A program made the position numbers and the translations under genes. 64,000 nt of DNA from Pseudomonas sp. gcc21 (GTDB taxonomy: Bacteria; Pseudomonadota; Gammaproteobacteria; Pseudomonadales; Pseudomonadaceae): positions 62,001-126,000 of the forward strand of contig NZ_CP051625.1 in assembly GCF_012844345.1 (NCBI RefSeq), given 5' to 3'. Below, one piece after another: positions 25,264-34,026 of this stretch; positions within the stretch are counted from its first letter, which is position 1; every line of letters starts with the position of its first letter. Under the pieces are notes generated by a model that was given only the letters and a program-made list of their open reading frames with translations, had not been told where the DNA came from and ran no database searches.

Positions 25264-26331
25264 TTACTGCGGGCTGGTGGCGTCAATGCCCTCGACGTAC
25301 CAGTTCATTTCAGCAAGCTCCTTCTGGCTCAGATGCTCGCCTTCCTTCACTTTCAGCTCGCCGGCCTGGTTCTTCAGAGGACCGCTGAAAGGGTGGAATT
25401 CACCGCTACCGATCGACGCGATAAGACCATCCACCTGGCTGCGCTGCGCTTCGGTCAGACGGTCGTTGATCGCTGCGATCCTGATCACGTCATCAGAGAT
25501 GCCGCCCCAGTAATCCTCGGATTTCCAGTTGTCATCCATAACGGCCTGGACCTGTTTGATGTAGTACGGACCCCAATCGTTGACCACTGACAGCAGGTGC
25601 GCTTCAGGCGCAAAGTGGCTCATGTCAGAGGCCTGACCCACGCCCCACTTGCCACGCTTGTTCGCCGCAAGCAGCGGAGCAGGGCTGTCGGTGTGCTGGA
25701 CGATTACATCGGCGCCCTGATCCATCAGCGTATTGGCCGCATCCGCCTCCTTGGCCGGATCGAACCATGTATTCACCCACACGACCTTCATCTGAACGTC
25801 AGGGTTGACCGCCTTCGCACCAAGATAGGTCGCGTTGATGTCACGGATAACTTCCGGGATCGGGAATGATGCGATATAGCCGATGGTGTCCGACTCGGTC
25901 ACCAGGCCGGCCGCAGTACCCGTGACATAACGTCCCTCGTAAGTGACCGAGAGGTAGGTGCCCAGGTTATCGGCCTGCTTGTAGCCGGTGGCATGCATGA
26001 ATGTCTTGTCCGGATAGTCCGCCGCCACGCGCGCGGTCGGGTTCATGAATCCGAAGGAGGTGGTGAAAATCAGGTCATTGCCGGCCTGGGCCAGGCGGCG
26101 AATAGTGCGCTCCGCATCCGCCCCTTCGTTCACGTTTTCCACATAAGTGGTCTGCACCGCCTCGCCAAAATGTTTCTCCACCGCGAGCCGACCCTGATCA
26201 TGCTGATAACTCCATCCGTGATCACCAATGGGGCCGACGTATACGAAGCCGATCTTTAATGGATCATCCGCCAGCACCTGGGTCGAAAAAGCCAACGCAG
26301 CCGCTAAGGCCAGTTTCTGCTTCAAGCTCAT
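25264..26331 (-). CDS. BMP-family ABC substrate-binding protein (nucleoside/purine type)
   Basis: About 355 residues with signal peptide (MSLKQKLALAAALAFSTQVLA by its ends; cut before DDPLKIGF). IGFVYVGPIGDHGWSYQHDQG is the PnrA/BMP opening, and ADVIVQHTDSP and NDWGPYY are later family marks. The ATG at 26331 has AGGAG seven bases upstream and is preferred over an ATG at 26361. This is the likely binding protein for the distant permease/ATPase operon at 7545-11104, which lacks one. The first 60 residues and leader recur as a decayed copy near 30640-30956. Confidence 0.9.
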   Translation of the reverse strand: MSLKQKLALAAALAFSTQVLADDPLKIGFVYVGPIGDHGWSYQHDQGRLAVEKHFGEAVQTTYVENVNEGADAERTIRRLAQAGNDLIFTTSFGFMNPTARVAADYPDKTFMHATGYKQADNLGTYLSVTYEGRYVTGTAAGLVTESDTIGYIASFPIPEVIRDINATYLGAKAVNPDVQMKVVWVNTWFDPAKEADAANTLMDQGADVIVQHTDSPAPLLAANKRGKWGVGQASDMSHFAPEAHLLSVVNDWGPYYIKQVQAVMDDNWKSEDYWGGISDDVIRIAAINDRLTEAQRSQVDGLIASIGSGEFHPFSGPLKNQAGELKVKEGEHLSQKELAEMNWYVEGIDATSPQ

Positions 26332-26955
26332 CGCACATCTCCTGATTTCAATTTTGGTCATGCCATTCGCTTTCGGCGATTCGCACTCAGGGATGGATGA
26401 AGCAAAAAGCTGGCCAATTGATCAGGAAAGTTGCTGGGCAGGGACAGGCCAGGCGTTCTATAGCTCAACGCCTTGCTTGGGCGGGGAAGGAATGTGGCGA
26501 GTGCACCAAAGCGGTAGCGGTTGCGGTCATCACCCGTAGGACTGGCGCCGGTCCAAAGCACTCGTCTGAATCGTTAACGTATCGTCCTCGGCTAACTTTC
26601 AGTTACGCGAGCTCCTCAAGTTATGCCATTTGCTTATGGACTGATATTCAAAAAGGATGTTTGGCTAGTTCAGGTCTGGCCATTCCGCTGTTATGCCGTA
26701 ATGTCACGCGTCGCGGTGACTCCTATAAGCCTGAGTCCCGGCATTCGCTCGGGGCTGAATATTACTCGCGACAAAACTCAACAATTCTGCGCTCCACCGT
26801 ACCCCGCTATGCCGATATAGTGGCAAGGTTCGTCTAGTCGGGTAGGGGCTTTCAACTGTTCTTAAGGCCAGACAAACACCGCCTGGAGTGGGCAATATCA
26901 GCGGGCGATACAGCGCGCATTTATCTATAACAACATACTTAGAAGGGGGACTGTC
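26332..26955. other. Non-coding region between BMP binding protein and MFS gene
   Basis: About 620 bases, more A+T rich than its flanks, with no supported gene. The part at 26332-26437 is shared, with many changes, with 30855-30956 as part of a partial duplication. The remainder should contain the divergent promoters; I could not place -10/-35 elements confidently. AGAAGGGGG at 26940-26948 is the ribosome site of the MFS gene. Confidence 0.4.
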
Positions 26956-28407
26956 ATGAGACCTATCACTGCGGGAGAGGGGGGAGCCCAAGGCCACTTG
27001 ACCGGCTACGGCTCCAAGGCCTACCGCAATTATGTGCTCTTCGCGCTGACATTCATTTACATCCTGAATTTTGTCGACCGCGCACTGCTCGCGGTCGTCG
27101 GCCCCGACCTGGTGCCGGACCTCGGGATTACAGATACCCAGTTCGGGCTTCTCACCGGCTTCGGTTTCGCCTTGCTCTACACCGCCGTGGGCGTCCCGCT
27201 AGCGCGCTTTGCCGATGTCGCCAATCGCGTGTGGATCATGACTGTCTGCGTGGCCTTGTGGTCGGTGATGACAGCGCTTTGCGGCTTGGCGACGGAAGTC
27301 ACTATCGGCTCGGTCACCATCGGCGCGTTCTGGATCCTGCTGATGTGTCGCGTCGGTGTGGGTATTGGCGAGGCCGGCTGTACGCCTCCAGCCAACTCTC
27401 TGATCGCGGACTATTTCATTCCGCGCGAACGGTCTCAGGCACTGGGCTTCTACGCCATGGGCGTTACGCTCGGCACCATGTTCGCCAACATCATCGGCGG
27501 CTGGGTTACCGACACATTTGACTGGCGCACCGCCTTTTTCGTCGTAGGTTTGCCGGGCTTGCTGGTCGCCCTTGTCTTCAAACTCACGGTCAAAGAGCCG
27601 CCGCGCGGCTACACCGATCCGCCGGAAGCCGCGAAAAAGGAGCGAGCCAGCCTGGGCGAGGCTGTCCACGAGTTGATGGGCAAGCCTGCTTTCTGGCTGA
27701 TGACCGCCGGCGCCACCATTGCCGCGTTCTGCGGTTACGGTATCTCCTCCTTCCAGTCGCTCTTTCTGGTCCGCACCTATGAAATCACCGCCGGTCAGGC
27801 GGCGATCTGGATCAACACGCCCGTCGCCCTGTCCGCCGCCGTTGGCACCTTCGCCACCGGTTGGCTGGCAACCAGGATGTACAAGAAGCATCCGGGCGCC
27901 ATCGCCTGGGTACCGGCGATAGGCCTGGCCCTGTCGATCCCCTTTTATATCTTTGCCTTCACCGCCGACAATCTGCTTTTCGCTGCAATCGGCTTGATCA
28001 TCGGTGGCTTTGTGAAGTACGGCTATCTAGCTGCCCAGTACACGATCGGCCAGGGCGTAGTGAGCATGCGTGTGCGCGCAATGGCCACAGCAGTGATGCT
28101 GCTGCTCGTCAACCTGCTTGGCTACGGCTTCGGCCCGCTGTTCATTGGCGCGATCTCCGACATCTTCTTCAAGTCCGGCATCGCCGAGCTTGGGGTTGCG
28201 GCTGGCGAACTGACGCGGAATCAGTGTCACCCCGCCGTCGTCGGTCAGCTGAACCAGAGCCTGCAGGACGTCTGTGGACAGGTTTACGCACAAAGCCTGC
28301 AAACCTCCATGATCATAATGGCCTGCCTGTACGCTGCCAGCGCTCTGTGCTTCCTGCTGACCTGGACCCGGTTGGGCAAGGATATGGTGGACAGAGAGGG
28401 GAAATAA
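26956..28407 (+). CDS. MFS transporter, spinster-like
   Basis: 483 residues with about twelve membrane segments. IYILNFVDRALLAVVGP in helix 1 and GVGIGEAGCTPPANSLIADYF in helix 4-5 are characteristic of the spinster-type major facilitators that move aromatic acids, lipids or drugs. A 60-residue loop with two cysteines (NQCHP ... DVCGQ) precedes the last helix and is longer than usual. It stands alone, with a strong terminator after it. Substrate cannot be told; a role in nucleobase or product export is possible only by proximity. Confidence 0.85.
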   Translation: MRPITAGEGGAQGHLTGYGSKAYRNYVLFALTFIYILNFVDRALLAVVGPDLVPDLGITDTQFGLLTGFGFALLYTAVGVPLARFADVANRVWIMTVCVALWSVMTALCGLATEVTIGSVTIGAFWILLMCRVGVGIGEAGCTPPANSLIADYFIPRERSQALGFYAMGVTLGTMFANIIGGWVTDTFDWRTAFFVVGLPGLLVALVFKLTVKEPPRGYTDPPEAAKKERASLGEAVHELMGKPAFWLMTAGATIAAFCGYGISSFQSLFLVRTYEITAGQAAIWINTPVALSAAVGTFATGWLATRMYKKHPGAIAWVPAIGLALSIPFYIFAFTADNLLFAAIGLIIGGFVKYGYLAAQYTIGQGVVSMRVRAMATAVMLLLVNLLGYGFGPLFIGAISDIFFKSGIAELGVAAGELTRNQCHPAVVGQLNQSLQDVCGQVYAQSLQTSMIIMACLYAASALCFLLTWTRLGKDMVDREGK

Positions 28408-28433
28408 CCGGCCACGCCGTAATATCAACATCC

Positions 28434-28460
28434 AGAGGGCGCATCGCGCCCTCTTTTTTT
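28434..28460 (+). terminator. Rho-independent terminator of MFS gene
   Basis: AGAGGGCGC and GCGCCCTCT form a 9-bp stem with a 3-base ATC loop followed by seven T residues, a textbook terminator 27 bp after the MFS stop codon. Confidence 0.92.
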
Positions 28461-28560
28461 GCGCTTGGGAAAGCGTAACGCGCGAGATCCGACCCCACGA
28501 AGTCGAGTTCTGGCCGCCATGCTAGGATGCGCCATTCTTGATTACTGGTGGGAATCGAGC

Positions 28561-29475
28561 ATGGACCAGCTGCAGACAATGCAGATCTACGTTCAGGTAG
28601 TGGATAGCGGCAGCTTCACGCAGGCCGCCGAGGTTTTGCAATTACATCGCCCGACCATCACCAAGGCCGTACAGCAGCTCGAGCGGGAGTTGGGAGTGCG
28701 GTTGCTGCACCGAACCACACGCAAGGTCAGCCTGACCACAGAGGGCGGCGAATTCTATCACCGCTGCAAGCGGCTCCTGGAGGACGTGAATGACACATTC
28801 AGTTCGTTCACCAGCCATGCCGTCGTTCCTACAGGCCGGTTGCGCCTGGACCTGCCCGTCACACTGGCGAAGTCTGTCATCATTCCAGCCTTGCCCGAAT
28901 TCCAGCAGCGCTACCCACAGAACGAACTGACCCTGGGTGCGACGGATCAGCCCGTGGATCTGTTGGAGGATGGCATCGACTGTGTCGTCAGGCTGGGGGA
29001 GCTGAAGGACTCCAGCCTGATAGTGAGGCGGATCGGTGCAATACCGATGGTGACCTGCGCTTCGCCACAGTATCTCGAGCGTTATGGCATGCCGGGGACC
29101 CTGGAAGACCTTAAGCAGCACCAGGCGATCAACTTCTTCACTGGCCGTGAGCGCAAGCTGGTGGATTGGGCCTTTCGCGTTGAAAACACTACCGTCACCT
29201 TGAAGCTGCGCAGCGGCATCGTGACCAACGAATCCGAGGCGCTTCTGGCCTGCGGGCTGGCAGGGTTCGGCTTGTTGCAGGGCGTAAGGCCCGCCCTGCA
29301 ACCCTATCTCGATACGGGACAGCTGGTTCAGGTGCTGGCGGATTATCCCGCCATGCCCAAAGCTGTTTCGATCCTGTATCCGAGCCGGACTTATCTGGCG
29401 CCCAAGGTGCGTGTCTTCATTGACTGGTTGACCGAGCTGCTCGACCAGCAACATTTAACAGGCGAAGATTGTTAA
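28561..29475 (+). CDS. LysR-family transcriptional regulator
   Basis: 304 residues from the ATG at 28561, chosen because MDQLQTMQIYVQVVDSGSF is the usual LysR start; an earlier in-frame start would add 34 unrelated residues. The winged helix covers residues 1-65 (SFTQAAEVLQLHRPTITKAVQQLERELGVRLLHRTTRKV). The effector domain follows from about residue 90. It belongs to the PA/AaeR-like group that often controls an adjacent oxidoreductase. The oxidoreductase gene begins 114 bp downstream on the same strand, after a palindrome that may be its binding site. Confidence 0.9.
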   Translation: MDQLQTMQIYVQVVDSGSFTQAAEVLQLHRPTITKAVQQLERELGVRLLHRTTRKVSLTTEGGEFYHRCKRLLEDVNDTFSSFTSHAVVPTGRLRLDLPVTLAKSVIIPALPEFQQRYPQNELTLGATDQPVDLLEDGIDCVVRLGELKDSSLIVRRIGAIPMVTCASPQYLERYGMPGTLEDLKQHQAINFFTGRERKLVDWAFRVENTTVTLKLRSGIVTNESEALLACGLAGFGLLQGVRPALQPYLDTGQLVQVLADYPAMPKAVSILYPSRTYLAPKVRVFIDWLTELLDQQHLTGEDC

Positions 29476-29491
29476 CCCTTCGGTAACAATC
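29467..29491. promoter_or_regulatory. Palindrome between LysR gene and oxidoreductase
   Basis: GATTGTTA (29467-29474) and TAACAATC (29484-29491) are perfectly inverted around a 9-base centre and overlap the LysR stop codon. The T-N11-A character fits a LysR-type box controlling the oxidoreductase; a weak terminator is the alternative. Confidence 0.45.
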
Positions 29492-29589
29492 ATTTCGCAA
29501 TTGATGAGCTGATCTTTACCAGTCCAGGGACTAATGTGCTCCCCATGTCCCGTCTTCTTCCCGAGGACGACAAACAGGAGTATGTCTTC

Positions 29590-30579
29590 ATGTCGCGAGT
29601 TGTCCGTTTTCACCATACCGGCGATGCCGAAGTTCTGCAGATCGACGAGGTGGATGTTGCCGCCCCACAAGCGGGTGAGGTGCAGATTCGTGTAAAAGCG
29701 CTCGGAATCAATCGCGCCGAAATAATGTACCGAACCGGCCAGTACGTCATCGAGCCCCGCTTTCCTGCCATTCTGGGTTATGAAGCTGCCGGCCTCGTGG
29801 AAGCGCTCGGGCCGGATGCGGCTGGCTTCAACATCGGCGATGCCGTCAGCGTCGTCCCGGCATTTTCGTTTGCGGATTACGGGATGTATGGCGAGTTGGT
29901 CAATGTTCCCGTGCACGCTCTGGTCAAGCATCCGGAGAACCTCTCATTCGAAGAGGCCGCAGCCAGCTGGATGATGTTCGTCACCGCCTACGGTGCGCTG
30001 ATCGATATCGGCAATCTGCAGGCCGGAGAAACTGTGCTCATTCGAGCCGCGTCCAGCAGTGTCGGCCTGGCGGCCATTCAGATCGCCAACATGGTCGGTG
30101 CGGTGCCGGTCGCGCTGACGCGTACCAGTCAAAAAAGCCAGGCGCTACTCGACGCCGGCGCAGCCCACGTGATTGCCACTGAAGAACAGGATCTGATCAA
30201 CGAAGTGATGTCGATCACCGACGGCAAAGGCGCCCGCATGGCCTTCGATCCGGTTGGCGGTGCGTACGCCGGAAACATCTTCAAGGTGCTCGGCATGCAG
30301 GGCATCTTCTTCCAGTACGGTGAACTGGATGTCGAGGACATTCCCGTGCCGGTCATGGATGTCCTTGGCAAGCATCTGACCCTGCGAGGATATGAGCTGT
30401 TCGAGATCACCGGTAATTCGAAAAAGCTTGAGCAAGCCAAGGCCTTCGTCAACGCAGGACTGGCCAGCGGCAAACTGCACCCGGTTATCGACCGTACCTT
30501 TGCGTTCGAAGATATCGCCAAAGCGCATCGCTACATGGAAGCTAATGCCCAGGTTGGCAAGATTGTCGTGACGGTGTGA
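29590..30579 (+). CDS. Zinc-independent alcohol dehydrogenase/quinone oxidoreductase (MDR family)
   Basis: 329 residues from ATG 29590, preceded by AGGAG at 29577-29581. The N-terminal GroES-like domain has KALGINRAEIMYRTGQY and GYEAAGLVEALGPDAAGF; the Rossmann domain begins near residue 145 with ETVLIRAASSSVGLAAIQIA. The catalytic-zinc Cys/His set is not evident, as in quinone oxidoreductase-like members using NADPH. Likely reduces a quinone or an enone. It probably responds to the neighbouring LysR regulator. Confidence 0.87.
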   Translation: MSRVVRFHHTGDAEVLQIDEVDVAAPQAGEVQIRVKALGINRAEIMYRTGQYVIEPRFPAILGYEAAGLVEALGPDAAGFNIGDAVSVVPAFSFADYGMYGELVNVPVHALVKHPENLSFEEAAASWMMFVTAYGALIDIGNLQAGETVLIRAASSSVGLAAIQIANMVGAVPVALTRTSQKSQALLDAGAAHVIATEEQDLINEVMSITDGKGARMAFDPVGGAYAGNIFKVLGMQGIFFQYGELDVEDIPVPVMDVLGKHLTLRGYELFEITGNSKKLEQAKAFVNAGLASGKLHPVIDRTFAFEDIAKAHRYMEANAQVGKIVVTV

Positions 30580-30591
30580 CAGCCATTGGAA

Positions 30592-30618
30592 GCAGTCCAA
30601 CCCGACGGGTTGGGCTGC
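30592..30618 (+). terminator. Hairpin terminator after oxidoreductase
   Basis: GCAGTCCAACCC and GGGTTGGGCTGC form a 12-bp stem with one G-T wobble and a GAC loop, 12 bp after the stop codon, followed by TTC. The U-run is short. Confidence 0.65.
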
Positions 30619-30639
30619 TTCACGAGTGGACGCTTCGCA

Positions 30640-30854
30640 TCCGCGCCTTCGTTTACGTTTTCCACATAAGTGGTCTGCACCGCCTCGCCAAAATGTTTCT
30701 CAACCGCGAGCCGACCTTGATCATGCTGATTACGCCTCCATCCGTGACCAACGGGGCTGACGTATACGAAACCGATCTTTGATGGATCATCCGCCAGCGT
30801 CTGGGTCGAGAAAGCCGACGCAGCCGCCAAGACCAGTTTCTGCTTCAAGCTCAT
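30640..30854 (-). pseudogene. Truncated duplicate of BMP substrate-binding protein gene
   Basis: Reading from ATG 30854 gives MSLKQKLVLAAASAFSTQ followed by TLADDPSKIGFVYVSP, nearly the signal peptide and first strands of the intact protein at 25264-26331. A few bases are lost (GPIGDHGWSYQ becomes SPVGHGWRRNQ), homology ends after VENVNEGADAKR, and the frame then runs into unrelated sequence. The leader upstream (to about 30956) is also shared with the leader of the intact gene. It cannot encode a working binding protein. It marks an old partial duplication, probably at the edge of inserted DNA. Confidence 0.85.
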
Positions 30855-31369
30855 CGCACATTGTTGGATTATTGTTTTGGTCATGCCATTCGCTTGCGGC
30901 GATTCGCATTCAGAAATTAATGAAGCGGAAAGCTAGTTAACTGATCAGGAAAACTATGAGGAGGGAAACAGTGCTGAATGAGGACTGGTATGCTTTGCGG
31001 GCTTCATCGGTACGACCGAGGCCCAAGCAGACGCCCGCGTATCTCTTGAAATGGTCTGATTTTCGTAATGGAACAGCGCAAGTTCAAATCGGCAGTAGTA
31101 GCGGTCAATAACCTTCAGAATCAACCAAAGTCGGAAGAAGTAAAGTCGGCGAGGACGAACTGAAACCGAGAATTAGAGACGCTAACTGGTTTGCAGATGA
31201 ACGGAAGTAGCACCGGGGAGAGACTAATTGCCGAGTAAACCTTGGGTTTTTTTTGATTCGTTTCGTTTCAAATTTATCCCATTCTCTGAGGTGGTTAACG
31301 CTTGTCGCTATTTGTTAGGCTTCGCGATAAGGTGACCATTGGCCGTCACTATGGAGGCGGGAGATCGGG
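30855..31369. other. A+T-rich region upstream of the orphan nuclease gene
   Basis: The first 100 bases belong to the duplicated BMP leader. The rest (30957-31369) is visibly more A+T rich than the surrounding genes and holds no supported gene; a small hairpin AAACC-TT-GGTTT followed by a T-run lies near 31240-31253. GGCGGGAGATCGGG precedes the ATG at 31370. Confidence 0.4.
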
Positions 31370-32548
31370 ATGAAGAAAGTCTTAGTTGACGGAACAACGC
31401 TCATTAAACCGATCGTACAGGATCTAGAGTCGCCGGGAATGACCCCTGTCCTTGCTATAGAACGTGCTCTTGAGGCTCATCTGCGGCAATGCTTCATGGA
31501 ATCGTTCTCTGATATTCTCATTAAGCCCCCCGCTGTCAGATTTCACTCTTCTTACTTCAAGCAGCGATTCGCTTCTCTTCCAACTTTGCTGAGCGTTGGC
31601 TATGACACGTGGTATCCAGAAATCACTATCGCAACGAAGCCTGAGGATAGCTTTGAGGATGTCAGTTTCGCTTCATCGGGAATAGAGTTGCTGCCTATTA
31701 TGTACGGAGGTGTAGTGTCGCGAGTCTTCCGGCTGAAAGTCAAAAAGCTCAAGCGCCAGATAAATCATACGATTACGATCAACCATATCCGGCTTGGCAC
31801 AGATTTTATTCAAGCCATTCAGAACGCTCTATCTCACGCCACTTTGCTTCAGCCCCTCATCGCCAATTTTGGTCCAGAGGTAGTATCTTGGTGGCACCGA
31901 GCCGTAACGTTCGATCATATGTTGACTGGCGAGCGGTTCCTGTGCTCGTGTTCTATGCCTTACCACAACGACGCGATAATGCGCCCTCATTTCGAACACA
32001 TTGGTATAGGGGACTTGAGAAAATGTCTTGTCGGGTTCAAATACAGCGAAAATCTCTGCCACCTTTGCATATCACGTAAGGCCTCCGATGATGAAAGATA
32101 TGGCGCGAGTATTGAGACTAATTACAACGCCTATGTCGCCCAAGTAATGCTCGATCTGGGTGTTGACGAACGAACAGCCAGAGCAGAGATTATGCACGTC
32201 CTTGGTTTAAGTCGATGGAAACGTGAATCGGCGCTTTATGGCCTCATTCGTGAAATCTTTCCAGACAATCTGGTATTGCGGGAAGCGTCGCCAGACTGGC
32301 TGGGTAGGATGCGTATCGACATTTATCTGCCAGAACTGGGACTTGCGATCGAGCATCAAGGAGAACAGCACTACAAGCCTCTACCTGTATTCGGAGGGGA
32401 GGAGGCTCATCATCGTGTGGTTATGCGTGACGAACTGAAGCGGCGGATGTGTCTGGAAAATGGTGTGGCCGTCATTGATTTCAAATACGATGCTGCGCTT
32501 ACCAAGACTGCTGTTAAACACCGGCTTCGCCGATATTTAGAGCCGTGA
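31370..32548 (+). CDS. Orphan protein with Cys cluster and C-terminal PD-(D/E)XK-like nuclease domain
   Basis: 392 residues, no named family recognised. Residues 192-233 hold C192-S-C194 and C230-H-L-C233, a likely zinc-binding knuckle. The C-terminal 90 residues read IDIYLPELGLAIEHQGEQHY followed by FGGEEAHHRVVMRDELKRRMC, the pattern of Vsr/DUF559-type PD-(D/E)XK nucleases, with D317, E328 and Q330 as probable metal-site residues (Q in place of the usual K). A helical segment before it (NYNAYVAQVMLDLGV, IREIFPDNLVLREA) is common in phage- and island-borne nucleases of this type. Codons are more A+T rich than the neighbours, suggesting transfer. Nuclease activity is inferred. Confidence 0.7.
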   Translation: MKKVLVDGTTLIKPIVQDLESPGMTPVLAIERALEAHLRQCFMESFSDILIKPPAVRFHSSYFKQRFASLPTLLSVGYDTWYPEITIATKPEDSFEDVSFASSGIELLPIMYGGVVSRVFRLKVKKLKRQINHTITINHIRLGTDFIQAIQNALSHATLLQPLIANFGPEVVSWWHRAVTFDHMLTGERFLCSCSMPYHNDAIMRPHFEHIGIGDLRKCLVGFKYSENLCHLCISRKASDDERYGASIETNYNAYVAQVMLDLGVDERTARAEIMHVLGLSRWKRESALYGLIREIFPDNLVLREASPDWLGRMRIDIYLPELGLAIEHQGEQHYKPLPVFGGEEAHHRVVMRDELKRRMCLENGVAVIDFKYDAALTKTAVKHRLRRYLEP

Positions 32549-32602
32549 ATATGATAGCTCAGGTGTTACGAAAACAAGCTGGGTGCTTTATGGGGGGATT
32601 AC

Positions 32603-32845
32603 CTAACTCCTGATGTCGCAAGACTTCAGCATCGGACGGCCTGCTGTGCTGGAGGGCTCAGCATCGTCAGCTGCCGAGCTATGCGCGTCAGCTAGAAGCG
32701 CCCACCACGCATGGGCGCAGCCGGCATGCAGCTCGATCACGCGGGCTTGCGCCGCAGTGCGATCAGGCACGGGCTCGACAAAAGCAAGAAATCGGCTTCT
32801 GCGAATTTCCAGAATATGGGTGACGGGCTGGACAAGACTGTACAT
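32603..32845 (-). pseudogene. Truncated yigZ (IMPACT/UPF0029 family)
   Basis: From ATG 32845 the frame encodes 80 residues. THILEIRRSRFLAFVEPV matches the YigZ N-terminus and HSSAADDAEPSSTAGRPML its conserved D-D-x-E-P-S-x-T-A-G-R-P motif. The family is usually about 195-200 residues; here it stops soon after GRPML, and the A+T-rich island with the orphan nuclease begins just beyond. The C-terminal two-thirds is absent. Likely a gene cut by insertion of that island. Confidence 0.75.
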
Positions 32846-33116
32846 GGCGCAAGCTTAACCCGGCGTCAGCTGTGCATACAGGGTCCCGCAAGCGTGCCCG
32901 CAGAACTCGCAGCGGCATAGGGCAGGATGCTGTCGGTCACAAGCTGGCACGTAGTATTGAGGCAAATTATTTTCGAGCTGATCTTCCGCTTCCCGCCGAT
33001 AGCTGCTTATTTATTCGTCAGGATCAATTGCTGCGGGCCGTGATATTTAGCCGCTATGTGTTGCAGCATCATTGATGCGATCGCACCCCCACAACTCATT
33101 CAACAAGGAGCCGATC

Positions 33117-33902
33117 ATGGATCTAGGTATCAAAGGCCGCTGGGCGATTGTTTGCGCTGCCAGCCAGGGGCTGGGCAAAGGCTGCGCCGAGGCGCTGGCG
33201 GGCGAGGGCGTTAATCTCGTGATCAATGCGCGTACCGCAACTACGCTGGAGCAAACGGCTGCCGAGCTGCGTGGCCGGTTTCCGGCAATCGAGGTGGTTA
33301 CGGTCGCCGGTGATGTCGCCGAACCTGCGACACGTCAGGCGCTGCTTGGCGCTTGCCCGCAGGTCGACATTCTGGTCAACAACGCAGGGGGGCCGCCGCC
33401 GGGGGATTTCCGTGATTGGGATCGAGACGACTGGCTCAAGGCGCTGGACGCCAATATGCTCACGCCCATCGAGCTGATCAAGGCTGTGGTCGACAGCATG
33501 GCAGAGCGCGGTTTTGGCCGGGTGGTGAACATCACTTCCGGTGCGGTGAAGGCACCGATAGACATTCTCGGCCTGTCCAATGGTGCACGTAGCGGCCTGA
33601 CCGGTTTTATTGCCGGCATAGCGCGCCAGCAGCGCCTGGCCGGGCGCAACGTGACGCTGAACAATTTGCTTCCGGGCGCGTTCGATACGGCACGCCTGCA
33701 CAAAACCCTGCAGGCCGCGAGCCAGGCCAGCGGTGACTTGCAGGCAACCACGGAGGCACGCCGCAAGGCGATACCGGCTGCGCGGTTTGGTTCTCCTGCG
33801 GAGTTTGGGGCGTATTGCGCGTTTCTCTGTAGCACCCATGGCGGCTACATCACCGGGCAGAATCTGTTGATCGATGGCGGGGCCTACCCGGGGACCTTCT
33901 GA
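33117..33902 (+). CDS. SDR-family protein without the usual Tyr-Lys catalytic pair
   Basis: 261 residues from ATG 33117, preceded by AAGGAG at 33105-33110. The Rossmann start AIVCAASQGLGKGCAEAL, NNAGGPPPGDF and the active-site serine in VVNITSGAVKAP mark a classical SDR. Where YxxxK is expected 13 residues after that serine there is S-N-G-A-R (LGLSNGARSGL), so Tyr is Ser and Lys is Arg. A subfamily annotated as 3-oxoacyl-ACP reductase-like shares this change, as I recall. It stands alone. An altered reaction or a non-catalytic role is possible. Confidence 0.82.
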   Translation: MDLGIKGRWAIVCAASQGLGKGCAEALAGEGVNLVINARTATTLEQTAAELRGRFPAIEVVTVAGDVAEPATRQALLGACPQVDILVNNAGGPPPGDFRDWDRDDWLKALDANMLTPIELIKAVVDSMAERGFGRVVNITSGAVKAPIDILGLSNGARSGLTGFIAGIARQQRLAGRNVTLNNLLPGAFDTARLHKTLQAASQASGDLQATTEARRKAIPAARFGSPAEFGAYCAFLCSTHGGYITGQNLLIDGGAYPGTF

Positions 33903-34026
33903 GAAACAGCGTCATCCAATAGCCGGACACGCTGCCGTTCTTGAGGGAAATAATGGGGGTGAGATCGACATTCCTTTCTGCAGGGTTGGTTATAACAGTA
34001 GCGGCGCCATGGTGTTCGGCGCTCAG

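Noticed and set aside
26397-26837. Possible gene before the MFS transporter
   Set aside because: Ser/Arg-rich translation without family match, no ribosome site, and its start lies in the duplicated leader sequence.
32941-32970. Sigma-54 promoter (TGGCAC near 32946)
   Set aside because: The downstream TTGC box is not at the required spacing.
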